This document shows, one piece after another, positions 46,251 through 57,322 of a stretch of 64,000 nt of DNA. Source of the DNA: Halichondria panicea (Eukaryota; Porifera; Demospongiae; Suberitida; Halichondriidae); contig NC_087383.1 of assembly GCF_963675165.1 (NCBI RefSeq), positions 7,228,639 to 7,292,638 of the forward strand, given 5' to 3'. Under the pieces are notes generated by a model. It did not search any database. It saw only the letters and a program-made list of their open reading frames with translations, and was not told the origin of the DNA. Numbering within the stretch: the stretch's first letter is position 1; every line of letters begins with the position of its first letter. Position numbers and translations under genes: made by a program.

Positions 46251-48795
46251 GACTTAGTAGCAGATCCAAGAAAAAGAAAAGGGGATTTCAAATTAACGAG
46301 TGCGCAATACGAACATTTTTGGGAGTTATGCCCACTTCCGGTTACACGTTGTGCAGTAAGACTATAGGGAAAATCCCATGCATTCTCAGCCATGCAGGGT
46401 ATAAGTCACATAATAGACCTGCGTATAGAGCTAGCTAGCTGCTATGAACAGTCAACTAATTAACTTATAGGTGAACCCATTGATACATCAAAACAACAGG
46501 TACAATCACTACAAAAAGCTAGGTGGTAGTTGCCCTAAAGCCATAATAGCTAGCTATAGCGTTATAATTATAATGCAGAGCTATATCTATACTAAGTATA
46601 TAAAGTAGCAACACTCCATGGACGAGTTTTGCTACGCACTCTTCTGAAAATAATATTGGGCTGCAATAGAAACTCTTGTTTGCACTTCATTGATCCTTGA
46701 GCAGCTGTAACCATAATTATACCTCACAGTGGTGTTTCTAGGAAATGCAGCTAGTATAGGAGGGTGCTGAGAGCAAGCGCCAAAAAAAATGTTTGATTGC
46801 TACTATAATAATTACATGCATGTGTACATAATTATACCAGTAGGTTAGCAAGCTTACTTGGAATGCCATTGCATATCTATTGTATGCCAATTGTGAAGAT
46901 TAGCTAGCTAGCTGTGGCCCTCTATTAGGAAGGCTTATTTGCACACTATAATTATAGTCTGAAACCAGGAGAGGCTAGCTCTCATCTACCTCTATAATGG
47001 TCGTATGGTCGGAATGTTTGAACTTATTTTCTGTACAGACCATGGAAAATCTTTAAATTTGTGCTTCCAAATTAACTACGACCATACGACCATTGTAGAG
47101 GTAGCCTCTTCTGGCTTCAGAATGATGTGCAAGCCTTCTCAACAACGGAATAGAGGGCATAAGCCACAGAGACAAAGTATTTGAACTTATAGTAAACAAA
47201 CTATTATTATAGTTATAATTAATTTTACAAAGGTTTCCTAACGTAGAACAAATCCTTAGATTCTGGGGAACTCAGTTTGTGCATGTGCACTATCACCCAT
47301 GCAATAGATACCAAGCCGTATTTTAATCGGCCTGATCTCGAGGCTAGTCAGGAATGTACAGCACATTGTCTTAGAAACCATAACCAATGAAAACACTGCG
47401 GGTGCTGATGCCTCGTGGAGGACAGTAGTAGATCTAAATGTAAAAGCGGAAAATGATCCACCATGATCAGTACTATATATAGTATGCCGTGCAGGAACTT
47501 CTATACATGGAAGTACGAACAGTCAACTAGCTAACCTAGGCTAACCTGAACACTCCTTTGGCAGTTGGTGCATCAAAACAACATGCAGGTACAATCATTG
47601 AATCACAATTTATTACAATAGCTACAAAACTGATAAATAGCTTGCTGGTAGCTATATATAGTAAAGCCACAATAGCTATACTGAAAGGGGGGATCCGTGG
47701 CACCCTGGGATCTCCCCCTGGATCCGCCACTGCTATGGTGTTGTCGAGAAGGCTTGCACACTAGTCTGAAACTACTTTTATGATGATTGAATGGTTATGA
47801 TTTGGTTTTTACAAATGAAAGCTTCTTCTGGCTTCAAACTAGTGTGTCGACAACACCATAAGGCCACAGCTAGCCAGCAAGTCTTCCTGACAACGCAATA
47901 GAGAGCATAAGCCACAGCTTCACAGGAAATAAGTATTTATTAAAATTATCGGAAAGAAACTATATATATATAATTATATGACAGGGCCTAGGAAAACAAC
48001 CCTTAACGCATGCTTGCTTTCTATATATATATATCATGCTCCAGTGTGCTCCAGTGTATCAGAAGAAGAAACATGCGCCACTATATAGCAGAAGAAGAGT
48101 GTGACAACCATTTGAAGCAAAAACAACCTACTATAGAGCTTAGACAGGCTTAAAGTACACTTATAGCTATACCTGATGAAAAATTGCACTATTTCAAATT
48201 TCATCGTGTTTTGTCTGACTGACTATTGCTTAGTATAACTATCTCCACTAAATCCATGCAGTGATTGTTCCCTCCTCCCTAGAAATATAATGATGTCATA
48301 ACAAAATGTATGTAATTAAAAGAAGTATTATAGCACAAGTATAAGTTGTACAACAAAGGATCGATTAATAGTTGTATATTGTGCTATTGTATTATTAAAC
48401 CTGCTCTCTCTCCGCAGGGAAAGGCAACATCAAATTACTGACTGGACAAAATAATGGCTTATTTATCTGTTATTATGATTATTATCCATAGATAATTATT
48501 ATAATACTGAAGATTATCACGAGTCTGTGCCAGTAAATGCACGACTGCCTGCAAAGCACGAGTGACAGTTATACTAGGCACACGGACGAGTGATATAGTC
48601 ATCAGTATCCATGGTATAAAGCATTTATTGGTTATAGCAACCAAAATGCAGGATAAATCTGTACACGCGACATGCGGTTGTTTTGTCAACCAGAAGCAAC
48701 AAAATTTACTTTTCTCCCTGAAATAGATGCACAGTTCTATTTAATTAACAACTATAGCTATATGTGTACAGAATAACCAGTTTATGGTGACTTAA

Positions 48796-49667
48796 GTATA
48801 GGATAGACTACACCTAAGAGTAGAATATGCATCTATGTAACCTCCGCGGTTGCGGTTAGCCCGAGGCGCAAAGCCGAGGGAATCTAACCGTAACCAAGGT
48901 GGTTACTAAGACGCATATTCTACGAGTGGGTGTGGTCTATTTAACTTGGACTTCATTGCGCATGCGCGAGGCGTGATTATAAAAAGCCAGGTTTGGTGCG
49001 TAGGAACAGAAATTGAATTTGTGCAAGCTGGACGAGCTGGAGAGCTGTGAGAGACACCAGTTGACAGAAAAAGATAAGAAGACGGCTTCAAAACAATGAA
49101 AAAACTTAGTAAAGCTTGTGAAACGCTTCTTGAAGATACTGGAAAGAACAGACAAGTAAAAAGAACCTAGAACTATGCTAGAACTGACTGCAACACTACA
49201 AGAAGAAGAAGGAAGCTCTGTGGTGGAGTGGAGGGGGTATAGAGCAGACTGGACCGGCATGGAACCTTAAAAAACTCAATAGAAAGTGTCAAGCGACTGC
49301 TAAAGTGTTTTTGATGCTTCCTGGCCCCCCTTGCCCATGCCCAACTGGAAAAAGCAATACAAAGCAACAGTGGACATGGAAAGAATGAATATTGACTGAA
49401 CAAACTATTGCATTCTGTGTTTTTATAATGTTTTTGTCATCTTCTTGTCACTTTCACTAAAAATTTCATTTCAACTTTTGAGAACTTCCTGCAAATTATT
49501 TGTCACTTCCTGTAGAATATGCGTCCATTTCCTGTAGAATATGTGTCCACTTCCTGTAGAATATACGCCCATTTCCTGTAGAACAAGTACCTTCTTGTAG
49601 ATTATGCTTCCATGTAATCTACTGTTTTTAGCCAATCAGATCAATTACAGACGATGTAATGTAGTCT
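48796..49667. mobile_element. 872-bp insertion in block B led by a 138-bp hairpin
   Basis: Block A reads GGTGACTTAAATACAAAAC without interruption at about 43281. In block B the sequence opens with TAGACTACACC and closes with TGTAGTCTA, a short inverted end. The first 138 bp (48803-48940) form a hairpin with a CCCGAGGCGCAAAGCCGAGG loop. The interior is A-rich with a four-unit minisatellite near 49490-49590 (TTCCTGTAGAATATGCGTCC). No protein domain recognised in either strand. Confidence 0.7.
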
Positions 49668-49827
49668 AAATACAAAACATATATAGTTATGCTGGAATGG
49701 TCTAGAATATCAGTTCTCCAGAGGTTACATCATGGCAGGAGACACCTATTGTTCCTATTGCACAAAAGAAATAATTATACAGAACAACACCTACAGTTCA
49801 CTACTTAAGTCATTATGTTTTGTTGTT

Positions 49828-50426
49828 AACCTGAGGCGCGTAGGCGGCCTCGGTTACAGTAGTCTGTCAGTCTGTCTGTGTGTGTGTGTTTGTCTGTCGC
49901 TTAGTTTGGCTTACCTGGTGATTTAGGCATCACAATTTGTACGTAGGGAAACTTGTAGCATTAAAACTAAGGCTTAAAATTTGGCAGATTTTGCAAAGAA
50001 GTCTTTGTTTCGCAGAAAAGGCGAGCTAAATCTAAGAAGCTTTTTGCGTACTACTAAACGCAGCTATTATTCGAAACATAAGCCAATAATTACTGATTGT
50101 TTGTGGAAAAGGGTCGATATGATAGAAAGCTAGAATTGTGTCTGGTTTGTCTCTGTGACTCTGGATCCTACTCCAGGAGCCATACTTCTCTGCATGAGAC
50201 TCCAGGCTTCTTTGCTGTGATCCTAGTCCACAGTGCATATAAATACCCTGTTCTCAAATGTTTCAGCATGCCTCCAGTCTAGTTTAGCTCCTGAGTTGCT
50301 GTGCTACACAGTTCAATAAGTCATACATGATAATTATTCATCACTACATGCACTGCATTATATAACTCTTCTGGTTTCTTTATAATCATGTCATGTCACC
50401 AGCCGAGGGTTTGCACTTTAGTGCTC
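49828..50426. mobile_element. About 600-bp insertion in block B starting with a CGAGGCG-type phrase
   Basis: Block A reads TTTTGTTGTTGCACCAG continuously. In B, AACCTGAGGCGCGTAGGCGG, a CTGTCTGTCTGTG tract, non-coding sequence and finally AGCCGAGGGTTTGCAC intervene. Related left ends with the same TG tract occur at 18354 and, inverted, near 34100-34170. Confidence 0.7.
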
Positions 50427-53140
50427 TAGTTGCACCAGTTGTATATAATTATAGTACCTCCATAAGGCTCCACTTTTCTTATATCTACTCAATTCCACCA
50501 TCTTTAAAATGACTGCCCAGCAATGTCACATAGCACGTGCGTGGCTGTGATACAGTGCAAGTGTATATATAGTATAACCTTCAACTCTCTATTATCACCT
50601 CAGGTAATGTATGCTATAATTATAATTATTATTATGCTAGATGTATGCACTGGCTAGATCGACCATACTAGACACTGGGTTAGGCCTCCATATACTCTTG
50701 CAACACCAGGGCTTCATAGAGGGGGGGGGAATGAGCGCCCCCCCCTGGAAATTGTATTGAAAATATAGGCCATAACGCACTGTGTTACGGCCTGCTACAC
50801 ACCAACCAAACAAAGAGTGTTTTATAACAACAATAATGAGTTCTTTACGAAGCTACTTTAATTAAACTGCTATTCTTCTATATACTCTTTCTGTTCCATA
50901 CGTCCACAATTTCTTCTTCGAAGTCACTATATCTGTATAAGTACAGAGGGCGATTCAATTAAGAGCGACCTTCATTTAGTGAGAAAGGCTTGTGTCGCTC
51001 AGGCTATGGCTTTTATCTATAGTGCCATTCGCAATTAAATTTCTGCATTTTTTATGACATTCCACAATACTATTAGTACTTAATAACTCTTAAGAATGAA
51101 TTAAGATGCGATGCACGACAGTCTCTAAACACAACAATTTCGCAGATCCCCCAAGATACGGATAATCGCCGAGCCTCCCATTTTTCTGAAATGTTGATTT
51201 TCTCCCCCCTGTCAATTTTTTTCTGTATGAAGGCCTGAACAATGCTCTTCAAACTACATCTATATACATGCAGTAAACATGGCTGTCATTTTATCATAAT
51301 TATAATGGGTCCTGTCTTCTCTTCTCTGCTTCTTGACATTCCTCTTAGGTATTTTTTCACATTTTCGAAACGTATAATACTTCTGTACTGAAGAAAGAAA
51401 GGAAATCGAACTAAAAAACTAATTTTGCACTGTGAAACATTGTGAACGTATAAGATTGGCAGGAAAAGCATGAAAAGTGTAGAAACAAGAAATTCGGCGA
51501 GTGCAACTCCAATCCGTTACAACGTCATAAATATTGGCTGAGTCCAAGGTCTTTGGTTTTGAGATTCGAAGGCCTGAGGCTGTAGCATCCCAAGCATATA
51601 GCGAGGGCCGGGGCTACTAAGGGCATATAACTGATTTAGAATAGTGCTAAGCATTAAGCAAGCTAGGCTATAATTATTAAGAAGACTCTGAAACCAAGAG
51701 TTTCTACAAGCCTCAAGCAACGTTAAAGCTTCGCTCTGGCTAGTCTACATAAAAAAACTCACATTGAAGGCATGCAGTTTCGTTTTTTTCTCTTCAGGGG
51801 AGGCCAGTGAAGGAGGCTATACTGTACCCTCGAGAAAATACGCCCAGCAAGAAGTCTAGGCTTATTAGAGTCCTGACTGGGCGTTTAATCGCAAACGGCG
51901 AGTTTTCATTCGAATATACGCCCACCCGCGGCCTCAAATCGAGGTTTACACTTCGCTCTATGACAAATCTTATTGTATTTTCATTTAAATACATAGTATG
52001 AACATTAATTTTTATATTGACAACAATGTTATAAACTAATGCATGAATAATAATTAAGATTAAAGCATGACAAGATAATGAACATGAAGAAGTGAACTCT
52101 GACTCTATTCCTCTATTCAATGCTTGCCGATGTCAGATGTATAGCAGAAACTTCCCAAAGGATATGGTAGGACATATACTCCTATACAGAGTATATAGCT
52201 ATCAGGTACTTTGTTTCAAAAAACCAAGGCAAGGTAACTTGCAAAATTAGCCTGCATGTGTGATAACTTTCTTGGACTTTGTGTTTTCCTTTCTCAGCAT
52301 AATTATTATACGACTATACTTGTTCTCTGCATAATTATACATCTTCAAGGTCAAACAGATCCATACAGAGAAAGTTATATGTTTGATCTTATAGTCCAGC
52401 AAAGAGTATATAATTATAGTCTACTCTATAGATCTTACTAGCTACTACCTAAAACTTTATTTCTTCTGTCAGACACTAAAATTAATAGTGAGCATGTGGC
52501 ATTCAGCTACTGCGCATGCTCAACTCTTTATTCTTATAATCGAGTGAAAATTCCCTCGTGCAAGAACTTTGAAGCAAAAGAGGGGATGGGCGTTTATTCA
52601 AGATGGGCATATTTTCGTGTGTCACAACTATATTACTTGTATTGAGAGATTTTTCACAGTAGTGGGCAGCATTTGATAGCAAATAGATTTGCCATATATA
52701 CCGTATTACTAGAATATTTGCTGGTGAAAAACCTTTGTGAATGAACCAAACCAGCAGAAAAGTTGACCCTTTGCGATCTAACTATTGCGTTCTGGCAAGG
52801 ATCATGTGTATTTACTAGAGAGATAAAAATGTTGAGAGAAAATTAATGTAAAGGAGAAAATGCATTCAAATGATGTTGCTATTATAGCTAAATATTAAGT
52901 GTTATTCTAAATTCTACATGTGTTTATGTTTTCTGTACGCAGACGAAAGTTGGGCATGTCTGGTCAAGGAGAACATCAAAGTAAAGTATGTTCTTTCGAA
53001 TGTGCTTCCCCAGAAACCGTTAACTGCTATATCTTGGTAATGGTCCAAGATATAATTATAGGGCCACTCTCAGATCTTTCTATATAAAAAATTATACTTC
53101 AATGGTAGTGACCCTCTTCAGTTCTGATTATTATTATACA

Positions 53141-53210
53141 TGCAGACTGTTATATACATCGTAAAATAATAGTGATCACTACTATTTTACGATGTATATA
53201 ACAGTCTGCA
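53141..53210. repeat. 70-bp spacerless near-perfect palindrome
   Basis: TGCAGACTGTTATATACATC runs to a centre at AGTGA|TCACT and back with a single mismatched pair. Copied at 57767-57836 by the tandem duplication. Confidence 0.95.
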
Positions 53211-53913
53211 TATGGAACTTACCAGTTACTTCAGACCTCCTTGACTCAACAGTCCCTTGGCCCTATACCCCTATATATAATTTGGCAAGCAAACCCCTCC
53301 TGATATGATTTTTAAGTGGCAATGGTGGTACTCTGACGCTGGTACTTCCTCACTATAATAATTTATACTCGCACTGATCATGAGCTTGAGACTTGATGAC
53401 GTAGTCCTCTGTCGTCTATATCTCATCACTGGAGTCATGAACTCACTAGCACAATCCATTATAGCTACTATCATTCCAAAATACGGGTAATACACAGTAT
53501 ATATACTATACGTGGAAAAGTATGTGTCACTCTTAGGTAATTTTCGGTGAGCATGTTGGATAGATGCTTACTAATAGTTGCATGCCCTCTCCCACCTTCA
53601 GCAGTCAATAATTCCTTGATACAGCATATAATTATAGGTACAACCATAGCTCATAATTATTATAGATAAACTGACAATTATTTGCATACGGAAAAGCACT
53701 GGTATACAAAAAACATGCAGTGCATGTATACAGGCTAGATACACTTGAATAACTCTTTGATCATCAGAACGTTCATCCTCTTTATAATTAATAATTATTA
53801 TAGCTACCACCACATGGGTTTCCGTATATACACTCATGTTTTAATTGTTATACACTAACAAGTTACTATAATAACGATGCAAAACAGTGACCAGTGCAAG
53901 CCCTATACCAGTA

Positions 53914-54233
53914 CGGCCACTCACTATTCCGTTTACCGGTCAGTGCTGGCTGTCCCAAACAAGGTTCAATGTAATTTTATACGTATATTACGGCCGGATA
54001 TGACGTTTTGGGTGTGGTTTAGCAAATAAAATTGGATTACACTTAAATAGAGAACAGAATGATTCATTATCCTACATTATCCTCGAGACAAGAACCGCAA
54101 AAGTAGTAATCCAATTTTATTTGCTAAACCACACCTAAAACGTCATATCCGCCGTAATATACGTATAAAATTACATTGAAAACCTTGTTTGGGACAGCCA
54201 GCACTGGCCGGTAAACGGAATAGCGAGTGGCCG
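53914..54233. mobile_element. 320-bp foldback element, CGGCCACTC termini
   Basis: Arms of about 125 bp (CGGCCACTCACTATTCCGTT and inverse) flank about 60 bp. Related phrases (GCCGGAATAGCGAGAGTCTA) follow to about 54343, suggesting a nested pogo/mariner-type miniature element. Duplicate at 58540-58859. Confidence 0.8.
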
Positions 54234-55122
54234 TTCTTCAGGGTGAGCAGTAAACATAATAGCTAGCATTCCGTGCCAAGCCAAATGGCCGGTATATCGA
54301 GGTGGCCGTACTTCAGAGAGCCGGAATAGCGAGAGTCTACTGTACACAGCAGAACAAAATTGCAGTGTGTTATTATAGCGTATAGCATATCAAATTGCTT
54401 AACTGTATATATGCATAGAAAGGTCAACACAATGAGCTATTCCCTATAATTATGGCAGTAGTCTATGGCCTACAAGTTACTATACACCCTAGAAGTGCTA
54501 ACCCTCGGCTGTTGACAGGAGAATAGAGTGTTCAGTTTTACAATAATAAAGAGACTGGTACGTAAAGGATCACTTTAGCTGCATGTAGATCTACCTCGAA
54601 TAAAGGTCGCGTGTGGAGCTCATGCAAGTTCAAGCTATTTCGCAAAAATTATATGCGCAAAAACTATTCTAACGGTAATTTCGCGAAATTTCATTAATAA
54701 TTTTACCCTCATAAACTATACCCACTATACGGTATGAAGAGCAAGCCACAAGTATTGTTTAGTGTTAAGTGCCATCAACACGCAGGAACATTTCACCCAT
54801 ATAATAAGGTGTCACACAAAGAGAAACTACATTTGCCCACAAGCATGCTACTAATAATTATACGTAAGAGCAAGCCACAAGTATTGTTACATGCAGAGGT
54901 ATAAATAACAGTCGGTCGCAATTAGCTGACTATTAACTATACTGGCTCAGTGATAGTGTCCTAGCATGCACAGAGTGAAAGTCAAAGGTCATATAGTTAT
55001 GATGAACATAATGCGCACTCATAATTATATCAGCTATGTTGTTCATTGCAAGAGCAGGCCTATAGCTATGTAGCTATGTAGCAGAGTGACAAATCGACTA
55101 ATGGTAAGCTCTAACTAAACCC

Positions 55123-55348
55123 TAGCCTCGGTCCCAGGCCAATTTTTTTTTAGTAGAACGAAGTTGAAAAATACGGCCTGGTATTGATTGTATCTGGGCG
55201 TGGCAGGAACCGGAACCGGAAACCAAAGCAGAGATTCTTCACACTTTGTTTCCTGTCATATTTCTATTATTAGCTCCGTGTACGCACACAACACCAGGCC
55301 TATAGTTGTCGGCCTAGCTAGAAACAACTTGCCCTGGAATCGAGGCTA
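55123..55348. mobile_element. 226-bp TAGCCTCGA-family miniature element
   Basis: TAGCCTCGGTCCCAGGCC to CCTGGAATCGAGGCTA, flanked by ACTAAACCC and CCTAAACCC (8 of 9 identical). It contains the subterminal phrase GGTATTGATTGTATCTGGGC shared with the RecQ-bearing member at 36736. Duplicate at 59748-59973. Confidence 0.9.
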
Positions 55349-55561
55349 CCTAAACCCTACTTGATTACTAAGACATTGCATGGGTAATTTAGACCAATAT
55401 CACCTGATGGCAGAACAAAATGCTATTATGCTAGGACAACTTATCAGGACAATCAAGAGGTGTTATTTCTACCTCTGCTGTTAAGTGCAATCAACAGGGT
55501 TAAACGTATTTTATTTCTGCTGACTATAGTTCACATAATTATGCACGTGTAACTAACTTAC

Positions 55562-55666
55562 CATTGACATCAACATTGTACTCTGTGATGAGGTACTTGA
55601 TAGTGTCCAGCTTCCCCTTACTGACTGCCAGTCCCAGTGGAGTTAGTCCATCACTGGTCACAGCTC
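55562..55666 (-). CDS. Ankyrin 105-bp exon cassette in duplication copy 1
   Basis: Reads SDGLTPLGLAVSKGKLDT then IKYLITEYNVDVN; acceptor CTATAG, donor GTAAGT, phase 1-1. No stop. Either an upstream exon of gene B or a free duplicate. Confidence 0.75.
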
Positions 55667-55937
55667 CTATAGTGGTGAGAGTTGTGGAAGTGTACGTGAT
55701 AATACGTGTAGTGAGGATAAACTATTATTATTAATAATTATTTGTAGTTAACCCTTTCCCCACTTTAGCCGACTATAGTCGGCATGGCTACTGATAAATT
55801 TCAAAAAATCATTGTGCACACTGTGTTGGAGCTATGCACACACTGGCATATTTTCGTGTGTCACAACTATATTACTTGTATTGAGAGATTTTTCACAGTA
55901 GTGGGCAGCATTTGATAGCAAATAGATTTGCCATATA

Positions 55938-57322
55938 TGTGACAGGGCCAATGAAAACAGACCTTAACGCGGGCATTTTCGAATCAGTTTTTATTGTTGA
56001 ATCGGATAGGGCGTCCTTTAAGCTTCAAAATGATACCAAGATCGACCTCCTAGCTACTTTCTTTCCGGAGATATGTTCGAGGGAACGCTACGAAGGTATT
56101 GCAACGCCCTCTTGAGTAAATGACGCTCAAACGTCATGATAATTGAAGTTCAATTATTGGCTTCCGGGCACTTCCGTATACTCATAAAGCTTAGTAAAAG
56201 ATGTTCTGGATAAGACAAGTTAGTTAGATGAAGGCTAGGCGTTCTAGGACTCTCTAGCTAGCTAGTATAGCTATGTAGCTGGATTGCTTGGCACCTAGGA
56301 AGGATCTTCGGAGAAATAAAGAGACAAAGACTCCCGTCGCTCAAATGGTAAGCTCTCATGTCTTGTTATAAGCTTGTACTTATTATCTGTGTAATGTATC
56401 AGTCTTATAAAAGATCCCTTACTTGTATGGAGCCTACAGAAAGTGTCTCTGTCCTTCATACAGCTTAAAGGAAGCCTAAGTGATCTATTATAGGTAGTCT
56501 TTCACTTAGTATTCATCCGTATCGATCTAAGGCTTGATCCAACTTATTAGTAGCCTTATAAGAAGCTTTCCTCCTTTAATTTAGTACTGGTATCACTGCC
56601 ATTGTGCTTAGTAGTAACAGGCCTGATGGGATGGGTGATCACATCATGGAGGGCCCAGGAAACTGCGTGGAATTGTCGTATAACATTTATATTGATGGTT
56701 CCCCCAGGTGGTGGTAAGTGTCGGAGGCCTGAGAAACGCTTGTCTATTGGCTAGAATGTAAGTGACATTGATATTGTGTCTATCTTAACTTACTACTTAT
56801 CTGTAGGTTGTTATGGAGTGTTTATGAGGACAAGTGGCACGGGATACGTACATCTAAAGAAACAAGAGTGGATCTACGCCAAGCTAGCTAGCTAGATAGC
56901 TGCTCTTTCTAATCTATTTCTGTTGCTAAATTATGTTTGTTAAGAAGTGGAGCTATAATATACCTGGCTCCTCTTGATGATTGTAAGTACTGGGCTGATG
57001 AAATAGTCCTGTACAAGTTGTCATCTTTTATTTGTTAAAAATAATTAACAATAATAGGGAAATTCCCAGGGAATTTCCCCTCACGTAGACAGTAAATTTC
57101 ATTGTAAAAAATGAACGTTCGGTGAGTTTCTTCAACGTCCGCGCTTGACCTGTTTAAAGCTTTGTAGAGACCCAAATTTTTACAGGTAGGTAGAGGAAGG
57201 GTTGAAGTTAGCACCTGTGAAAAAAAAAGTTTTTTGCCCATGTTTTTCATTTCTACTAAATTGGCCTATAGCTTAATTTAATTATTGCCGCGTTAAGGTC
57301 CGTTTTCATTGGCCCTGTCACA
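55938..57322 (+). mobile_element. 1385-bp TIR element TGTGACAGGG, copy 2, with empty-site control
   Basis: It interrupts GCCATA-TA-TACCGT, which is intact at 52691 in the other tandem copy, proving insertion with a TA duplication. Ends are inverted over more than 30 bp. Length and nearly all sequence equal copy 1 at 3145-4529 (opposite orientation). It carries a multi-exon frame described separately and no recognised transposase. Confidence 0.95.
56585..56891 (+). CDS. Spliceable ORF inside the 1385-bp TIR element, unknown protein
   Basis: Exon 56585-56713 follows a CTCCTTTAATTTAG acceptor and ends at a GTAAGT donor. It reads TGITAIVLSSNRPDGMGDHI, then MEGPGNCVELSYNIYIDGSP. After a 93-bp intron (acceptor TATCTGTAG) the next exon, 56807-56891, completes a Trp codon and gives LLWSVYEDKWHGIRTSKET, ending at TAG 56891. 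An upstream candidate exon ends at 56346 (NKETKTPVAQM, donor GTAAGC), but its link to this one is uncertain. The same exons are intact in copy 1 (minus strand, about 3555-3880). No family was recognised. It may be a captured host gene fragment or the element's own gene. Confidence 0.5.

Larger units (their letters stand above)
44753..46872. other. Spacer between paralogous blocks
   Basis: Contains a hairpin (45001-45103), the second intact CTCTGCGCA element (45220-45922) and a tRNA-derived SINE (45985-46250). No exon recognised. Confidence 0.6.
46873..51895. repeat. Paralogous block B
   Basis: Duplicate of block A starting inside the TAGCCTCGA-family element. It lacks about 590 bp present in A (junction in GCATG at 48009) and has two extra insertions, 48796-49667 and 49828-50426. 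The shared phrase GGGCGTTTAATCGC at 44757 and 51879 suggests the homology extends slightly past 51710 with an intervening insertion. No gene recognised. Confidence 0.85.
52607..55845. repeat. Tandem segmental duplication, copy 1 (3239 bp)
   Basis: Nearly identical to 55846-60470 once a 1385-bp insert is removed; only about a dozen differences were noticed. It ends inside a TTAA element, of which only the first 94 bp (55752-55845) are kept, so the right-hand breakpoint is known. It carries an ankyrin cassette, a 70-bp palindrome, a 320-bp foldback (53914-54233) and a 226-bp TAGCCTCGA-family element (55123-55348). Confidence 0.95.

Noticed and set aside
48937..49403. Overlapping Ser/Leu-rich minus-strand frames
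   Set aside because: They arise from the A-rich, GAA-rich plus strand of a block-specific insertion; no splice or domain support.
53271..53495. Two pairs of identical small frames (53271-53495 with 57897-58121, and 53598-53837 with 58224-58463)
   Set aside because: Their identity only reflects the recent tandem duplication, so conservation is not evidence of coding.
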